In this document: positions 8,569 through 16,764 of the stretch, in pieces
Position numbering within the stretch: the stretch's first letter is position 1
How the letters are laid out: every line of letters begins with the position of its first letter
Assembly (NCBI GenBank): GCA_965242535.1
Contig: OZ251458.1
Location: forward strand, 868,001 to 932,000
Length of the DNA: 64,000 nucleotides
Source: VXRD01 sp965242535
Lineage (GTDB): Bacteria; Latescibacterota; UBA2968
Reading direction: 5' to 3'
Notes under the pieces: generated by a model
Told to the model about the DNA's origin: nothing
The model's input: the letters and a program-made list of their open reading frames with translations, nothing else
The model's database searches: none
Made by a program: the position numbers and the translations under genes

Positions 8569-9402
8569 TTAATTTTCGGAGTATTTCTTTTTTTTAGGCA
8601 GTTCTCGGCTTGCGGTCCAAGCATCTGCCCATTGTTTCCCTGCGATGAGGCCGCCGTCCACAACGAGGGCGTGACCGCTGACAAATGAGGCGTGGTCGCT
8701 GGCGAGATAGAGGGCCGCATGTGCGACATCTTCGGGTTGGCCCGCGCGCTGGATGGGTTGTTCGCGGGCGAGTTTTTTGGTCATGATCGCATAGGCGCGG
8801 TCCGCTTCCTCGGGCGCGAGGCCCAAGACCGGGGCAAATATCGGGGTGGCGATGCCGCCCGGGCAGATGCAGTTGACGCGCACCTCGTGCGGCCCCAGTT
8901 CCACAGCCGTCGTCTTGGTCAGGTGAATGACCGCGGCTTTACACGCGCTGTACACATGCGGGGCATAACCCGTGCGGAGGCCCGCGACGGAGCCGGTGTT
9001 GATGATGCTACCCGATTTCTGTTTTTTCATGACCGGCGCCGCGTGTTTGATGCCCATGAACACGCCGCGCAGGAGAACCGCGACCGTGTCGTCAAACCCC
9101 TGCATGGATGTCGTTTCGACGCCGCCGGATACGCCGCCGGATCCCGCGTTGTTAAACAGGCAGTCCAGTCGTCCAAAGTGCGCGATGGCGCGGTCGATCA
9201 TCGCCTTGACGTCGGATTCCCTGCTGACGTCGGTGTGTTGAAAGATGGCGTCTGAACCGAGTTCTCGCGCGAGTTCTCGCCCATCCCGAATATCCGCGAT
9301 GACCACGCGCGCGCCTTCCCGCACAAAGAGGCGAGCGGTTGCGCGCCCAATGCCACTCGCGCCCCCGGTGATGACCGCAACTTTTTCGTCGAGTAATCCC
9401 AT
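8569..9402 (-). CDS. SDR-family NAD(P)-dependent oxidoreductase
   Basis: A 277-residue classical short-chain dehydrogenase. The cofactor motif TGGASGIG lies near residue 13, NNAG near 85, the catalytic serine in INTGSVAG near 140, and YSACK (Tyr/Lys pair) near 155. Start chosen at the ATG at 9402 (MGLLDEKVAVITGG), directly before the Rossmann strand; an upstream in-frame start would add 32 residues with no family support. Substrate unknown; the fold covers many alcohol/ketone pairs. The last residues YSEN and the stop codon are encoded by the end of dispersed repeat copy A. Without the insertion the frame would have ended in TAA right after the KKKK run. Confidence 0.88.
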   Translation of the reverse strand: MGLLDEKVAVITGGASGIGRATARLFVREGARVVIADIRDGRELARELGSDAIFQHTDVSRESDVKAMIDRAIAHFGRLDCLFNNAGSGGVSGGVETTSMQGFDDTVAVLLRGVFMGIKHAAPVMKKQKSGSIINTGSVAGLRTGYAPHVYSACKAAVIHLTKTTAVELGPHEVRVNCICPGGIATPIFAPVLGLAPEEADRAYAIMTKKLAREQPIQRAGQPEDVAHAALYLASDHASFVSGHALVVDGGLIAGKQWADAWTASRELPKKKKYSEN

Positions 9403-9516
9403 CGTTTTTGATCTCACGGCGTCGATTCCGCTCTTGCCCGTTGCAATAAATCCGACAAATTTACCGATTCCGCCCAGTGGTTGAGATAATCCAAGCAAAG
9501 GGGTTCGGAGAGCACG

Positions 9517-9783
9517 TCAATAGCCCTCTTTGTGGGGGTCCCAGCCGAATGCCTCGATCATGGTCTGTCGATCCAAGCGCAACGCGCCGAGGCGGAGGCG
9601 AATTTCCCGATCATCTGCGTTGGGATACCGACTGCGAATGCCCGCAACCGCGAGGTCCGTACACGCCTGAGAAAGTCGGGATATTTTTTCGGCTTTCTCG
9701 TGCGGCGTCATGCGCCTATACGCTTCGATGAGCAGGCGTTCCACTTTGAAACTCGTATCGCGCGATTGCGTTTTGTAAGCCAT
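9517..9783 (-). CDS. Small conserved protein, function unknown
   Basis: An 88-residue helical protein (SFKVERLLIEAYRRMTPHEK ... LAVAGIRSRYPNADDREIRL ... MIEAFGWDP). I recognise the pattern as a widespread small family of unknown role that often lies near nucleotidyltransferase-type or toxin-antitoxin genes. A ribosome site GGAG sits 7 bp before the ATG. It stands alone here, with the SDR gene 110 bp downstream on the same strand and no evident partner. No catalytic motif or membrane segment is visible. Confidence 0.6.
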   Translation of the reverse strand: MAYKTQSRDTSFKVERLLIEAYRRMTPHEKAEKISRLSQACTDLAVAGIRSRYPNADDREIRLRLGALRLDRQTMIEAFGWDPHKEGY

Positions 9784-9878
9784 GCCACACTCCTGCGGTT
9801 TGGACTTTGGAGTTTAATATACGACTGCTCTTGTAATTGCTTAGGACGACGCGCGTCGCCAACTTGGGATCTGACAAG

Positions 9879-9913
9879 GCACGAGCGGGGTACAACGGGC
9901 GATAGTCCGTTCA
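9879..9913 (+). repeat. GAGCGGGGTACAAC hairpin repeat, copy 2
   Basis: CACGAGCGGGGTACAAC followed by the hairpin AACGGGC-GATA-GTCCGTT (one G-T pair). Stem bases differ from the 44-kb copy AACTGGC-GATA-GCCAGTT on both arms, so pairing is kept. Confidence 0.7.
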
Positions 9914-9992
9914 AAGGCGAGCAGTGTGTAGGGATGATGTCCCGCGTTCAAAAAAATAAAAAGGGGAAGGCGTACAGGGCGCGTCCACATGG

Positions 9993-11945
9993 CTATTTTT
10001 GGGATTCTTCCGGGTTGAGCAGGGTGGCGATGTGAACGGCTTGGAACAGGGCCGCGGCTTCGGATTGGATCCGCAATGACCGTCTTTTGGGCAACAGGGC
10101 CGTCTCGCCGAGCATGGGCGGGGAGACCCACACGACGACTCGGCCTGGGTTGATGTCGATATTTCCCTTTGGGCACTTGGGCCACAGCGCGTGCAGGCCG
10201 CGGTACGCGATGGGCACGATCACCACGTCTTGGGGCAGTTGGGCAAATACCCCGTGCTGAAGCGGGAATTGTTGAATGGCAAAGGCCGCGGTCGTCGCCA
10301 TGGGGTAAATCACGCCCGGTCGCTCGGTCAAGGCGTGGGCAACGCGCTGTGTGGTATGTCCTGCGGCGCCGGAACGCTCGAGCATCACGTACCCATCCAC
10401 GGTTTCCAAAATCTCGTCGAACGCCTCGGACGTCATCCCGAATTGCGTGATCTGTTTGGATCCGATCTTAATGCCCGAACGCGCGAGCCCGGTACGCGCC
10501 AAAATCACGCACGGCTCGGGCCTGTCCCAACCCATCGCGTCCAAAAACGCGGGGGACTGCAAGACCTCGTACAAAACCGGATGGTCGAACAAACTCTGGT
10601 GCGTGGGCAAAAAGATGAGCCGTTGATTTCCCCCGGTGGCCCGCAGTGCGCGCATGACGGCTTTGAATTGGGGATCGATAAACACCTCGACCCGAATATC
10701 GAAAATATCCAGCGTGCGATGCCCCCAATCGAGCCATGCGCGCCATCCCGCTTCGCGGCGATGAATCGGGGCGTCATCTCCGCGCAACAACTTCTTTTTT
10801 TTTCGCCCGGTCCTAAGCGAAGTCGCCATCCACTTGGCAAACCGCAGGTTGCGTTGCCATTTTGAAAATCGCGCGGCGCGTCCGACATCGGGATATTCCA
10901 AAAACCGGCCGCGCGCCGCATTTGCCAACAACGGGGGCGTTTGCACGGGCGAAACGCCTTGCGATGCGCGCTGGATTTGCGCGTTGACGGCGCGGATGAG
11001 TTGAACGGACAGGTCGATCATGTCCCGCGTCAAATAGCTGTATTCCTGCCCGTACCAATACGACTTGGGCCGCAACTTGGTGGGGTCTTCCTGATGGGCG
11101 TACAAAAATTCGATCAACAAGGCCTGGGCGCGTGCCACGTCCTCTGCGATCTCCTGCGAGCTGGACTCGGCAACCGCGCCGCGCAACCGCGCCAACGCCA
11201 CCTCGGCATCGACGATGACCTTCCACACGGATACCCCGAACCAGCCGAAATTCGTCAGATAATTGTAGCGCGTTGCCAGCAAGCCCCCGGCCGCGATCAA
11301 ATTGAGGGTGCGCTGTGCGACATCTTGCAACAAATCGCGCAACCTGCCCGTCACGCGCCCGCCCTCTGTATCGCACGTGTACTCCTCGGCCCAACGTGCG
11401 TCATCGTCGAGCACCACATCGCCGAGGGCCTCGGCGACTGCGCGCGCGTGCGACATCGGCACTTGCGTGATATGGACATGCGCGAGGGCCTCCTCCACCG
11501 CCTCGGGCGCGTGCAACTCCTCCTCGGAGAGCGCCTTTAAGTACAGGGATTGGTATAAGGTCAAAAAATCTCGCGCATCGCCATGGCCGCGCGAGACGAA
11601 TCGCGCCTTGAGTTGCAAATACATCTGGCTGCCCGCGTGGTATTGCGGCAACAACTCGGCGAATGGGCGATACGCCTCGATCAGCCGTTCATCGCGAATT
11701 GCGGGCAGGCCGCGAAAAATCGCATCTACGATTTGCACGCGAAATTGCAATGCCTTCAGATCCATGGCCCCGCGCTGGGTTTTCGGCCAGACAACCGGCG
11801 CGTCAAACTCGTCAAAATAGCCATCGTGCCCGACGGCGTCGATCATGCGTTGCACGGCCTGGTCGTAAATCGCCGACAGCTGCTCCGGGTCGTCGAGCAG
11901 GGTTTCGTGCAGGGGGCGCAGGTCTGATTTGTCGCGGGTCCGCAT
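9993..11945 (-). CDS. PlsB/PlsC-type glycerophosphate acyltransferase-like protein
   Basis: A 650-residue protein. The C-terminal half carries an acyltransferase core: the HX4D motif in IFLPTHQSLFDHPVL (about residue 455), a region with MLERSGAAGHTTQ in the place of the usual FPEGxR block, and IYPMATTAAF. The first 400 residues are helical and not clearly assignable. Length and layout suit PlsB-like glycerol-3-phosphate or dihydroxyacetone-phosphate acyltransferases more than the short PlsC type, and a separate PlsC exists at 55387. Start at the ATG at 11945. The FAR gene ends 5 bp upstream, so the two are co-transcribed. Together they suggest acyl-CoA being both esterified and reduced to fatty alcohol, as in ether-lipid or wax synthesis (inference). 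Confidence 0.72.
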   Translation of the reverse strand: MRTRDKSDLRPLHETLLDDPEQLSAIYDQAVQRMIDAVGHDGYFDEFDAPVVWPKTQRGAMDLKALQFRVQIVDAIFRGLPAIRDERLIEAYRPFAELLPQYHAGSQMYLQLKARFVSRGHGDARDFLTLYQSLYLKALSEEELHAPEAVEEALAHVHITQVPMSHARAVAEALGDVVLDDDARWAEEYTCDTEGGRVTGRLRDLLQDVAQRTLNLIAAGGLLATRYNYLTNFGWFGVSVWKVIVDAEVALARLRGAVAESSSQEIAEDVARAQALLIEFLYAHQEDPTKLRPKSYWYGQEYSYLTRDMIDLSVQLIRAVNAQIQRASQGVSPVQTPPLLANAARGRFLEYPDVGRAARFSKWQRNLRFAKWMATSLRTGRKKKKLLRGDDAPIHRREAGWRAWLDWGHRTLDIFDIRVEVFIDPQFKAVMRALRATGGNQRLIFLPTHQSLFDHPVLYEVLQSPAFLDAMGWDRPEPCVILARTGLARSGIKIGSKQITQFGMTSEAFDEILETVDGYVMLERSGAAGHTTQRVAHALTERPGVIYPMATTAAFAIQQFPLQHGVFAQLPQDVVIVPIAYRGLHALWPKCPKGNIDINPGRVVVWVSPPMLGETALLPKRRSLRIQSEAAALFQAVHIATLLNPEESQK

Positions 11946-11950
11946 GGCGA

Positions 11951-13567
11951 TCAACTTCCCTTTCCCACATCCGTTTTGAGCACGTGGCGTTGCAAGCCGG
12001 GGATGTGGATGTCTTTGACGTAAGCCCGCCAATCAATACGCGAGATATCGCAGTTGAAAATTTCTCGGTCCTCATCGTCCATGTCGTCGAACAGGCGGGT
12101 CATGTTCTCGTTTTGAAACACGCAGTCGAGAAACATATAAGACGTGTAAATATCGGCGAGGGACAGGGTATTTTCCAGCGTGGCGTTTAGGATGGACAAG
12201 TGGCGTTTCCTTTTGGAAACGTCGATGATCGGCACGCGGTTGAGGGCCCACTGCGCCATCTTGATGGGCAACAGATAGCGATAGCGCAACTTGCGGCGGA
12301 ACTGCGGCAGCGTGGGATAGGTCCAAGGCGCCACCGCGATGGGGTTGCCCTGCCGGTCGCGCATGGGATTTTTCACAAAATACTCGTGGACGTACTGGAC
12401 GACCTCGCCCAAGGTCACGGGATTGCGCGCGCCTGTGGTGACGTGATAGACCTTCAAATCGGACGCGGCGTTGATCGTGGGCAAAACCCCGATGATCACA
12501 TTGACGATGATATCCACGGGAATGAGATCCAAAATCGTTTCTGGGCGCGCGGGGAAATCCGTCAACCGCCCCTTGCCGTAGTGGGAGATGATCGGATCCG
12601 CCACCTTTAGCCCCTCTATCCAGCCGGGCTCCGGGTCGGACAAACTGCTTTCGATAATCGACGGCCGGATGATGACCGTCGGCAACGCGCCCCGCATTTT
12701 GGCGATCATCTGCTCGCCCATCGCCTTGGTAAAAGAATAGCTGTCGTGCCAGCCCAACTCGCGACCGCGCTGCATGCCCCGCGCCACCAGGCGTTCTCGC
12801 GCCCAGCGCTGGCGCAAGGCCTCGAGTTGGTGTTCGCGCCTGTGTGCGGTCACGCGCTTGCCCCTGTCCTTTTTGTCGAGCAAGCGCGTAAATTCGGCGA
12901 ATCGGTCGGGATGCCGAGACGCGGCCTCGATCTCCTCGCCGTATGCCAAAATGCCCTCGATCTCCGAATCCAAATCGTAGTTGGGCGCGCGACCATTGCC
13001 CATTAGGTGCGCCACGGTTTGATCGGGTATGGGCGCGTCTTCGGAAATGATCCCCTTTTGCCTGCCGTTGACATAGGCGGTCGAAACGTGGACGAGCACC
13101 GCGTTGCGGCACGCCTTGGCAAATTCGACAATCCGCATCGCGCCCAGGGTATTTTGCGCCAGCGCGCGATCGATCGGCTCGTCGAAAACCACCGTGGCCG
13201 CGCTGTTGATCACGATATCGACTTCGCGGGTCAACCGCCCGTAGGTCTCCGCATCCATACCCAAGCGGTCTTTTGCCAAATCGCTCGGCACGGCCACGAG
13301 TTTTTCGCGCATCACCTCGCCGAATCGCTCGCCGAGTTTTTCGCGCAATCGCGCAAACGCACTGGATTGCAACACCTCGCGCTCGAGGCGTTCGTCTGCG
13401 CTGATGGGCTTGCCCGCCCCTCGGCTTTGCGGCCGCACCATGAGGTAGATGCGCCCCACATCCGGCGCGTGGCGGAGAATTTTTTCCACCGTGCCCTTGC
13501 CCAAAAAACCCGTTGCACCCGTGACAAACAGCACCTTGCGGCTCAAAAATGGAATGACGACGCTCAT
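11951..13567 (-). CDS. Fatty acyl-CoA reductase (alcohol-forming type)
   Basis: A 538-residue extended-SDR protein of the male-sterility/FAR family. The Rossmann motif TGATGFLGKGTVEKILR lies at residues about 16-32, followed by NSAATVVFDEPID and VHVSTAYVNG. The catalytic pair is in DSYSFTKAMGEQ (YxxxK), with IIRPSIIESS, and a FAR_C-type C-terminal domain with TSYMFLDCVFQNENM. A ~70-residue charged insertion sits before the YxxxK motif. FARs reduce acyl-CoA (or acyl-ACP) to fatty alcohol with NADPH. Start at the ATG at 13567 with GGAG upstream. It precedes the acyltransferase gene by 5 bp. Substrate chain length cannot be judged. Confidence 0.85.
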   Translation of the reverse strand: MSVVIPFLSRKVLFVTGATGFLGKGTVEKILRHAPDVGRIYLMVRPQSRGAGKPISADERLEREVLQSSAFARLREKLGERFGEVMREKLVAVPSDLAKDRLGMDAETYGRLTREVDIVINSAATVVFDEPIDRALAQNTLGAMRIVEFAKACRNAVLVHVSTAYVNGRQKGIISEDAPIPDQTVAHLMGNGRAPNYDLDSEIEGILAYGEEIEAASRHPDRFAEFTRLLDKKDRGKRVTAHRREHQLEALRQRWARERLVARGMQRGRELGWHDSYSFTKAMGEQMIAKMRGALPTVIIRPSIIESSLSDPEPGWIEGLKVADPIISHYGKGRLTDFPARPETILDLIPVDIIVNVIIGVLPTINAASDLKVYHVTTGARNPVTLGEVVQYVHEYFVKNPMRDRQGNPIAVAPWTYPTLPQFRRKLRYRYLLPIKMAQWALNRVPIIDVSKRKRHLSILNATLENTLSLADIYTSYMFLDCVFQNENMTRLFDDMDDEDREIFNCDISRIDWRAYVKDIHIPGLQRHVLKTDVGKGS

Positions 13568-13701
13568 GAAAAAACTCCGACAATGGGGGGATGGAGAACG
13601 AAAACCCGCGTCCAAAAGCGCCCTAATTAAAGGCGTCCATAAGACGGGTGTCAACCGCTTTCTCGCACGGGGATGAGGGGCCATCCTCGCCAAAAATGGG
13701 G

Positions 13702-13730
13702 TTGACAAAAAAAAGGGCAAATCCTATCTT
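13702..13730 (+). promoter_or_regulatory. Sigma70-type promoter for ndk
   Basis: TTGACA (13702-13707), a 17-bp spacer and TATCTT (13725-13730), 52 bp upstream of the ndk start. The spacing is canonical and the -35 box perfect. It lies in the divergent gap between the FAR gene and ndk. Confidence 0.75.
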
Positions 13731-13782
13731 GTCCACTTCTTGACGCCGATACGCGCCGTATTTTTACGCGGATTTTACAACT

Positions 13783-14181
13783 ATGGAACGCACCCTGCTC
13801 ATCGTCAAACCCGATGCGGTCGCCCGAAATGTCATCGGCGAAATCATCCGCCGATTGGAAGCGAAGCACTTTCGGGTCGCCGAGCTGAAAATGCTTTGCC
13901 TCACGCGAGCGAGCGCCGCCGAGTTTTACGCGGTACATCGCCACCGGCCCTTTTACGATGCCCTGCTCGATTTTATGACCTCCGGCCCCTGCGTGCCGAT
14001 GGTCCTCGAGCGCGACAATGCTGTCTCATTCTTGCGCGAAACCATCGGCAGCACCGATCCCGCCGAAGCCGCCGAGGGCACGATCCGCAAAGACTTCGCC
14101 ACCGACATCCAAAACAACGCGGTCCACGCCTCGGATTCGCGGGAAAATGCGGATAGAGAAGTGGCGTTCTTTTTTCGTTAA
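13783..14181 (+). CDS. ndk: Nucleoside diphosphate kinase
   Basis: A 132-residue NDK, close to the usual 135-150. It starts MERTLLIVKPDAVARN and contains the phosphate-binding arginines and the active-site histidine in NNAVHASDS (about residues 112-120). It transfers the gamma-phosphate between nucleoside triphosphates and diphosphates through a phosphohistidine. A good promoter lies upstream. It is followed by yceD on the same strand after 23 bp and is probably the first gene of this transcription unit. Confidence 0.97.
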   Translation: MERTLLIVKPDAVARNVIGEIIRRLEAKHFRVAELKMLCLTRASAAEFYAVHRHRPFYDALLDFMTSGPCVPMVLERDNAVSFLRETIGSTDPAEAAEGTIRKDFATDIQNNAVHASDSRENADREVAFFFR

Positions 14182-14204
14182 ATGTGGGGTTTGGGAACGG
14201 ACTC

Positions 14205-14705
14205 ATGAAAATCGACCTGCGAGACATACGCGAAGGCGAAACCGAATTTGCGTTTGAAGAAACGCCCGCGGACTTGCACCTGACCGGTGAAGACGCCCAC
14301 ATCGAAGGCGCGATCGACACCCGCCTCGTCGTGTACAAATACGGCGCGTCCCTCTCGGCCAAGGGGCAAACCACTTGTCTGGCGCGTCCGGAATGCGCCC
14401 GTTGTCTGGAACCCATCGCATTTCCCATCGATGTCTCGTACACCTTCGTCTTCCAAAAAGGTCGCGTGATGGGCGACGATGACGACGAAATGCTGATCTG
14501 GATCGACGAAGAACCCGGGGAAATCGACTTGGGCGATGAGGTGAAAGACTACATCTTGCTCGAATTGCCCATGATTCCAACGTGCGCGGCATCGCCCTCT
14601 GGCCCTTGCGAACGCTACGACCGAGACCCCCACGACTTGTTGGAACACCAACGCGAAACCGAACCCGATCCGCGCTGGGACGCCCTGCGCGCGCTCAAAG
14701 ATTGA
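14205..14705 (+). CDS. YceD/DUF177 family protein
   Basis: A 166-residue protein with the family cysteine motif (ARPECARCLEPIAFPI) and the C-terminal signature VKDYILLELPMIPTCAA. DUF177 proteins are encoded directly upstream of rpmF in most bacteria and are linked to large-subunit rRNA or ribosome assembly. Here the rpmF gene follows only after 840 bp, because hicBA and a dispersed repeat have come in between. Start chosen at the ATG at 14205; an in-frame GTG or TTG upstream would add seven unsupported residues. Confidence 0.88.
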   Translation: MKIDLRDIREGETEFAFEETPADLHLTGEDAHIEGAIDTRLVVYKYGASLSAKGQTTCLARPECARCLEPIAFPIDVSYTFVFQKGRVMGDDDDEMLIWIDEEPGEIDLGDEVKDYILLELPMIPTCAASPSGPCERYDRDPHDLLEHQRETEPDPRWDALRALKD

Positions 14706-14721
14706 AAATGGCGGAGGCCTT

Positions 14722-14931
14722 ATGCTCAAAAGATTCACGCTGGATTTTTGGATCGATGACGGCTGGTATGTCGGGAAACTCCGCGAAGTCCCCGGTGTAT
14801 TCAGCCAAGGAAAAACCCTACAAGAATTAAAAATAAACATCAAAGACGCTTACGATCTTATGATGCGAGAGACGATGCAGGTACCGGTAAAAAAATTCAG
14901 TTCTACTGAACTGGAGATGGAAATATCTTGA
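14722..14931 (+). CDS. hicB: HicB-type antitoxin
   Basis: A 69-residue protein with the HicB N-terminal RNase H-like pattern (FTLDFWIDDGWYVGKLREVP, GVFSQGKTLQELKINIKDAY). Such proteins bind and block HicA. It lacks an obvious C-terminal DNA-binding domain, as many short HicB proteins do. Its stop overlaps the TTG start of the HicA-like frame (TTGA), the typical translational coupling of such pairs. The order is hicB before hicA. Confidence 0.78.
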   Translation: MLKRFTLDFWIDDGWYVGKLREVPGVFSQGKTLQELKINIKDAYDLMMRETMQVPVKKFSSTELEMEIS

Positions 14932-15077
14932 AGCGGAGAGACCTCATTAAACACTTGACTGCGGAAGGGTGTTACTTGAAAAGGCATGGCGGACGACACG
15001 ACATTTATGCCAACCCTCAAAACGGCAGGCGAGTTCCGGTACCGAGACATCGAAAAATTAAGTACTCTGTAAATTAA
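14928..15077 (+). CDS. hicA: HicA-type mRNA interferase toxin, probably truncated
   Basis: A 49-residue frame starting with TTG at 14928: MKRRDLIKHLTAEGCYLKRH, then GGRHDIYANPQNG and VPVPRHRKIK. The dsRBD-like fold and the catalytic histidine of the GGRH segment are present. Usual HicA proteins run about ten residues further after RHxxI. Here the frame enters dispersed repeat copy B at 15063 and ends in YSVN. Removing the repeat and one TA would give an immediate stop (AAG TAT TGA), so the 3' end may have decayed as well. Toxicity is uncertain. Confidence 0.65.
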   Translation: MKRRDLIKHLTAEGCYLKRHGGRHDIYANPQNGRRVPVPRHRKIKYSVN

Positions 15078-15473
15078 ATAATTATGAATTTCAATTTTTC
15101 AAGAACGTGATGGACGTGATGCCGTACATCAAATAAACCATCGCCCAACATGCCATCTCAAAAGCCCATCAAACAAAGCCATCACGCACAGCGCGCAAGT
15201 CCGTCTCGCAACGCACTTCTCTTTTGCAACCCCCTTGGCAGGCCAACGCATGTCGTTCTATTACAAAAGCGATTTGCGCTGTGCCTAGCCCCTCGGCGCA
15301 TGAGAGCGGCATTTTTTGCCTACTTTTTTTTGCTGTTGAAAAAAAGTAGGTCGCCGAAGGCATCGAAGGCAACCCACGATGCTTTAGGACCAAACGCTTT
15401 AGAAAAGCGACCAACTCAGGTACTGATTTGTACGTATCAAATCAAATTTGAGAATAACTTAATTTCCAGAGTA
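15063..15473 (+). mobile_element. ~410-bp dispersed repeat, copy B
   Basis: 411 bp bounded by TACTCTG and CAGAGTA. The ends form imperfect inverted repeats (left TACTCTGTAAATTAAATAAT; right end complement TACTCTGGAAATTAAGTTAT). It contains a perfect 12-bp hairpin CCTACTTTTTTT/AAAAAAAGTAGG at 15319-15350. It is collinear with copies A and C. It is inserted at the 3' end of the hicA frame, in the gap to rpmF. No protein is encoded. Confidence 0.88.
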
Positions 15474-15545
15474 TTGAGTTTGATCGTTTTGAACGCAAAA
15501 TTTTTTGTCAACCGCTAACCCCCAATCGCTCCAAAAGGAACTCCA

Positions 15546-15728
15546 ATGGCCAATCCCAAACGAAAAAGTTCGCGTTCCCGCACCGGTAAGCGGCGCGCCA
15601 ACTGGAAGTTGCGCCACCCGGCCTTTAACGAGTGCCCCAACTGCGGGCAGAAAAAAATACCCCATCGCGTCTGCGGCAATTGCGGGTATTACAAAGGGCG
15701 CGAAGTGATCGAAACCGCCGGATTTTAA
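15546..15728 (+). CDS. rpmF: 50S ribosomal protein L32
   Basis: A 60-residue L32 with the usual N-terminus MANPKRKSSRSRTGKRRANW and the zinc-binding CPNCG...CGNCGYY pairs (CxxC and CxxC). Start ATG at 15546 with AAGGAAC-type ribosome site upstream. It is followed by fabH after 40 bp. plsX, which usually stands between rpmF and fabH, is absent. Confidence 0.97.
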   Translation: MANPKRKSSRSRTGKRRANWKLRHPAFNECPNCGQKKIPHRVCGNCGYYKGREVIETAGF

Positions 15729-15768
15729 TGCGTGCTGACCCGTGGATAACCCATCTTCGGATTTGCTT

Positions 15769-16764
15769 ATGGACAAACCATTGACTGCCACCATCACCGG
15801 GGTCGGGCACTACGTCCCCGACCGACGGCTGACCAATGCGGACCTCGAGAAAATGGTCGATACATCCGACGAGTGGATCACGTCTCGCACGGGCATCGAA
15901 GAACGCCGCATCCTCGGCGAGGGAATGGGCACGTCTTTTATGGCCCTCAAATCGCTGGAATCCATTCTGCACGGCAAGGGCCTCGACGCGCGCGACCTCG
16001 ACCTGATCATCGTCGCGACCATCACCCCGGACATGTTCTTTCCGTCGACCGCCTGCTTGGTGCAAAACGAAATCGGCGCGACAAAGGCGTGGGCCTTCGA
16101 TCTGTCGGCGGCTTGCAGTGGGTTTGTGTACGCGCTGGTGGTGGGGGCGCAATTTATTCAAACGGGCACGCACAAGCGCGTGGTCGTCATCGGCGCCGAT
16201 AAGATGAGTTGCATCACGGATTACGCGGACCGCGAGACCTGCGTGCTCTTTGGCGATGGCGCGGGCGCGGTGTTGCTCGAACCGGGCGAACCGAGTTTGG
16301 GGCTGAAGGATTTCATCCTCCATGCCGATGGCAGCGGCGTGGCCTATTTGCGTCAGCCCGCGGGCGGCAGTCTGCATCCGGCGTCTCGCGAGACCGTCGA
16401 CGAAAAAATGCACTACGTCTATCAGGACGGGCGCGAGGTTTTCAAATTTGCCGTTTCCAAAATGGCCGAGGTTTCCGCTCAAATTCTCGAACGCAATGGG
16501 CTCGTCGGCAAAGACATCGCGCTTTTCGTGCCGCATCAGGCGAACAAGCGCATCATCGACGCGTGTGTCAAACGCACGGATTTGCCCCAAGATCGCGTGG
16601 TGGTCAACATCGACCGCTACGCCAACACCTCGGCCGCCACCATTCCCATCGGCCTGTCCGAAGCCGCGGAACAGGGCCGAATCCATCGCGGCGACCATGT
16701 CTTGCTCGCCAGTGCCGGTGCGGGATACACCTGGGGCAGTGCCTTGCTTACGTGGGCTTATTAG
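15769..16764 (+). CDS. fabH: 3-oxoacyl-ACP synthase III (FabH)
   Basis: A 331-residue KAS III. Visible are TSDEWITSRTGIEERR, the active-site cysteine in AACSGF (about residue 114), the histidine in PHQANKRII and the asparagine in NIDRYANTSAA, giving a complete Cys-His-Asn triad, and the C-terminal GAGYTWGSAL. It condenses acetyl-CoA with malonyl-ACP to start fatty-acid synthesis. I chose the ATG at 15769 (MDKPLTATITGVG), which gives the normal length; an in-frame GTG at 15742 would add nine residues, and neither start has a strong ribosome site. The stop codon abuts the fabD ATG. Confidence 0.96.
   Translation: MDKPLTATITGVGHYVPDRRLTNADLEKMVDTSDEWITSRTGIEERRILGEGMGTSFMALKSLESILHGKGLDARDLDLIIVATITPDMFFPSTACLVQNEIGATKAWAFDLSAACSGFVYALVVGAQFIQTGTHKRVVVIGADKMSCITDYADRETCVLFGDGAGAVLLEPGEPSLGLKDFILHADGSGVAYLRQPAGGSLHPASRETVDEKMHYVYQDGREVFKFAVSKMAEVSAQILERNGLVGKDIALFVPHQANKRIIDACVKRTDLPQDRVVVNIDRYANTSAATIPIGLSEAAEQGRIHRGDHVLLASAGAGYTWGSALLTWAY

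Larger units (their letters stand above)
8004..8583 (+). mobile_element. ~410-bp dispersed repeat, copy A, with nested 153-bp element
   Basis: Imperfect inverted ends (TACTCAAAAAATTAAATGAT at the left; right end reads TTGGTATCATTTAATTTTCG then GAGTA). Excluding the nested element at 8372-8524 plus one TA, copy A is 425 bp and aligns with copies at 15063-15473 and 54835-55240. It differs from them in an internal hairpin region (8214-8295), where a GAGCGGGGTACAAC-type hairpin and the stem AGACGC/GCGTCT appear. Its right end supplies the last four codons and stop of the SDR gene. No protein is encoded. Confidence 0.88.
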
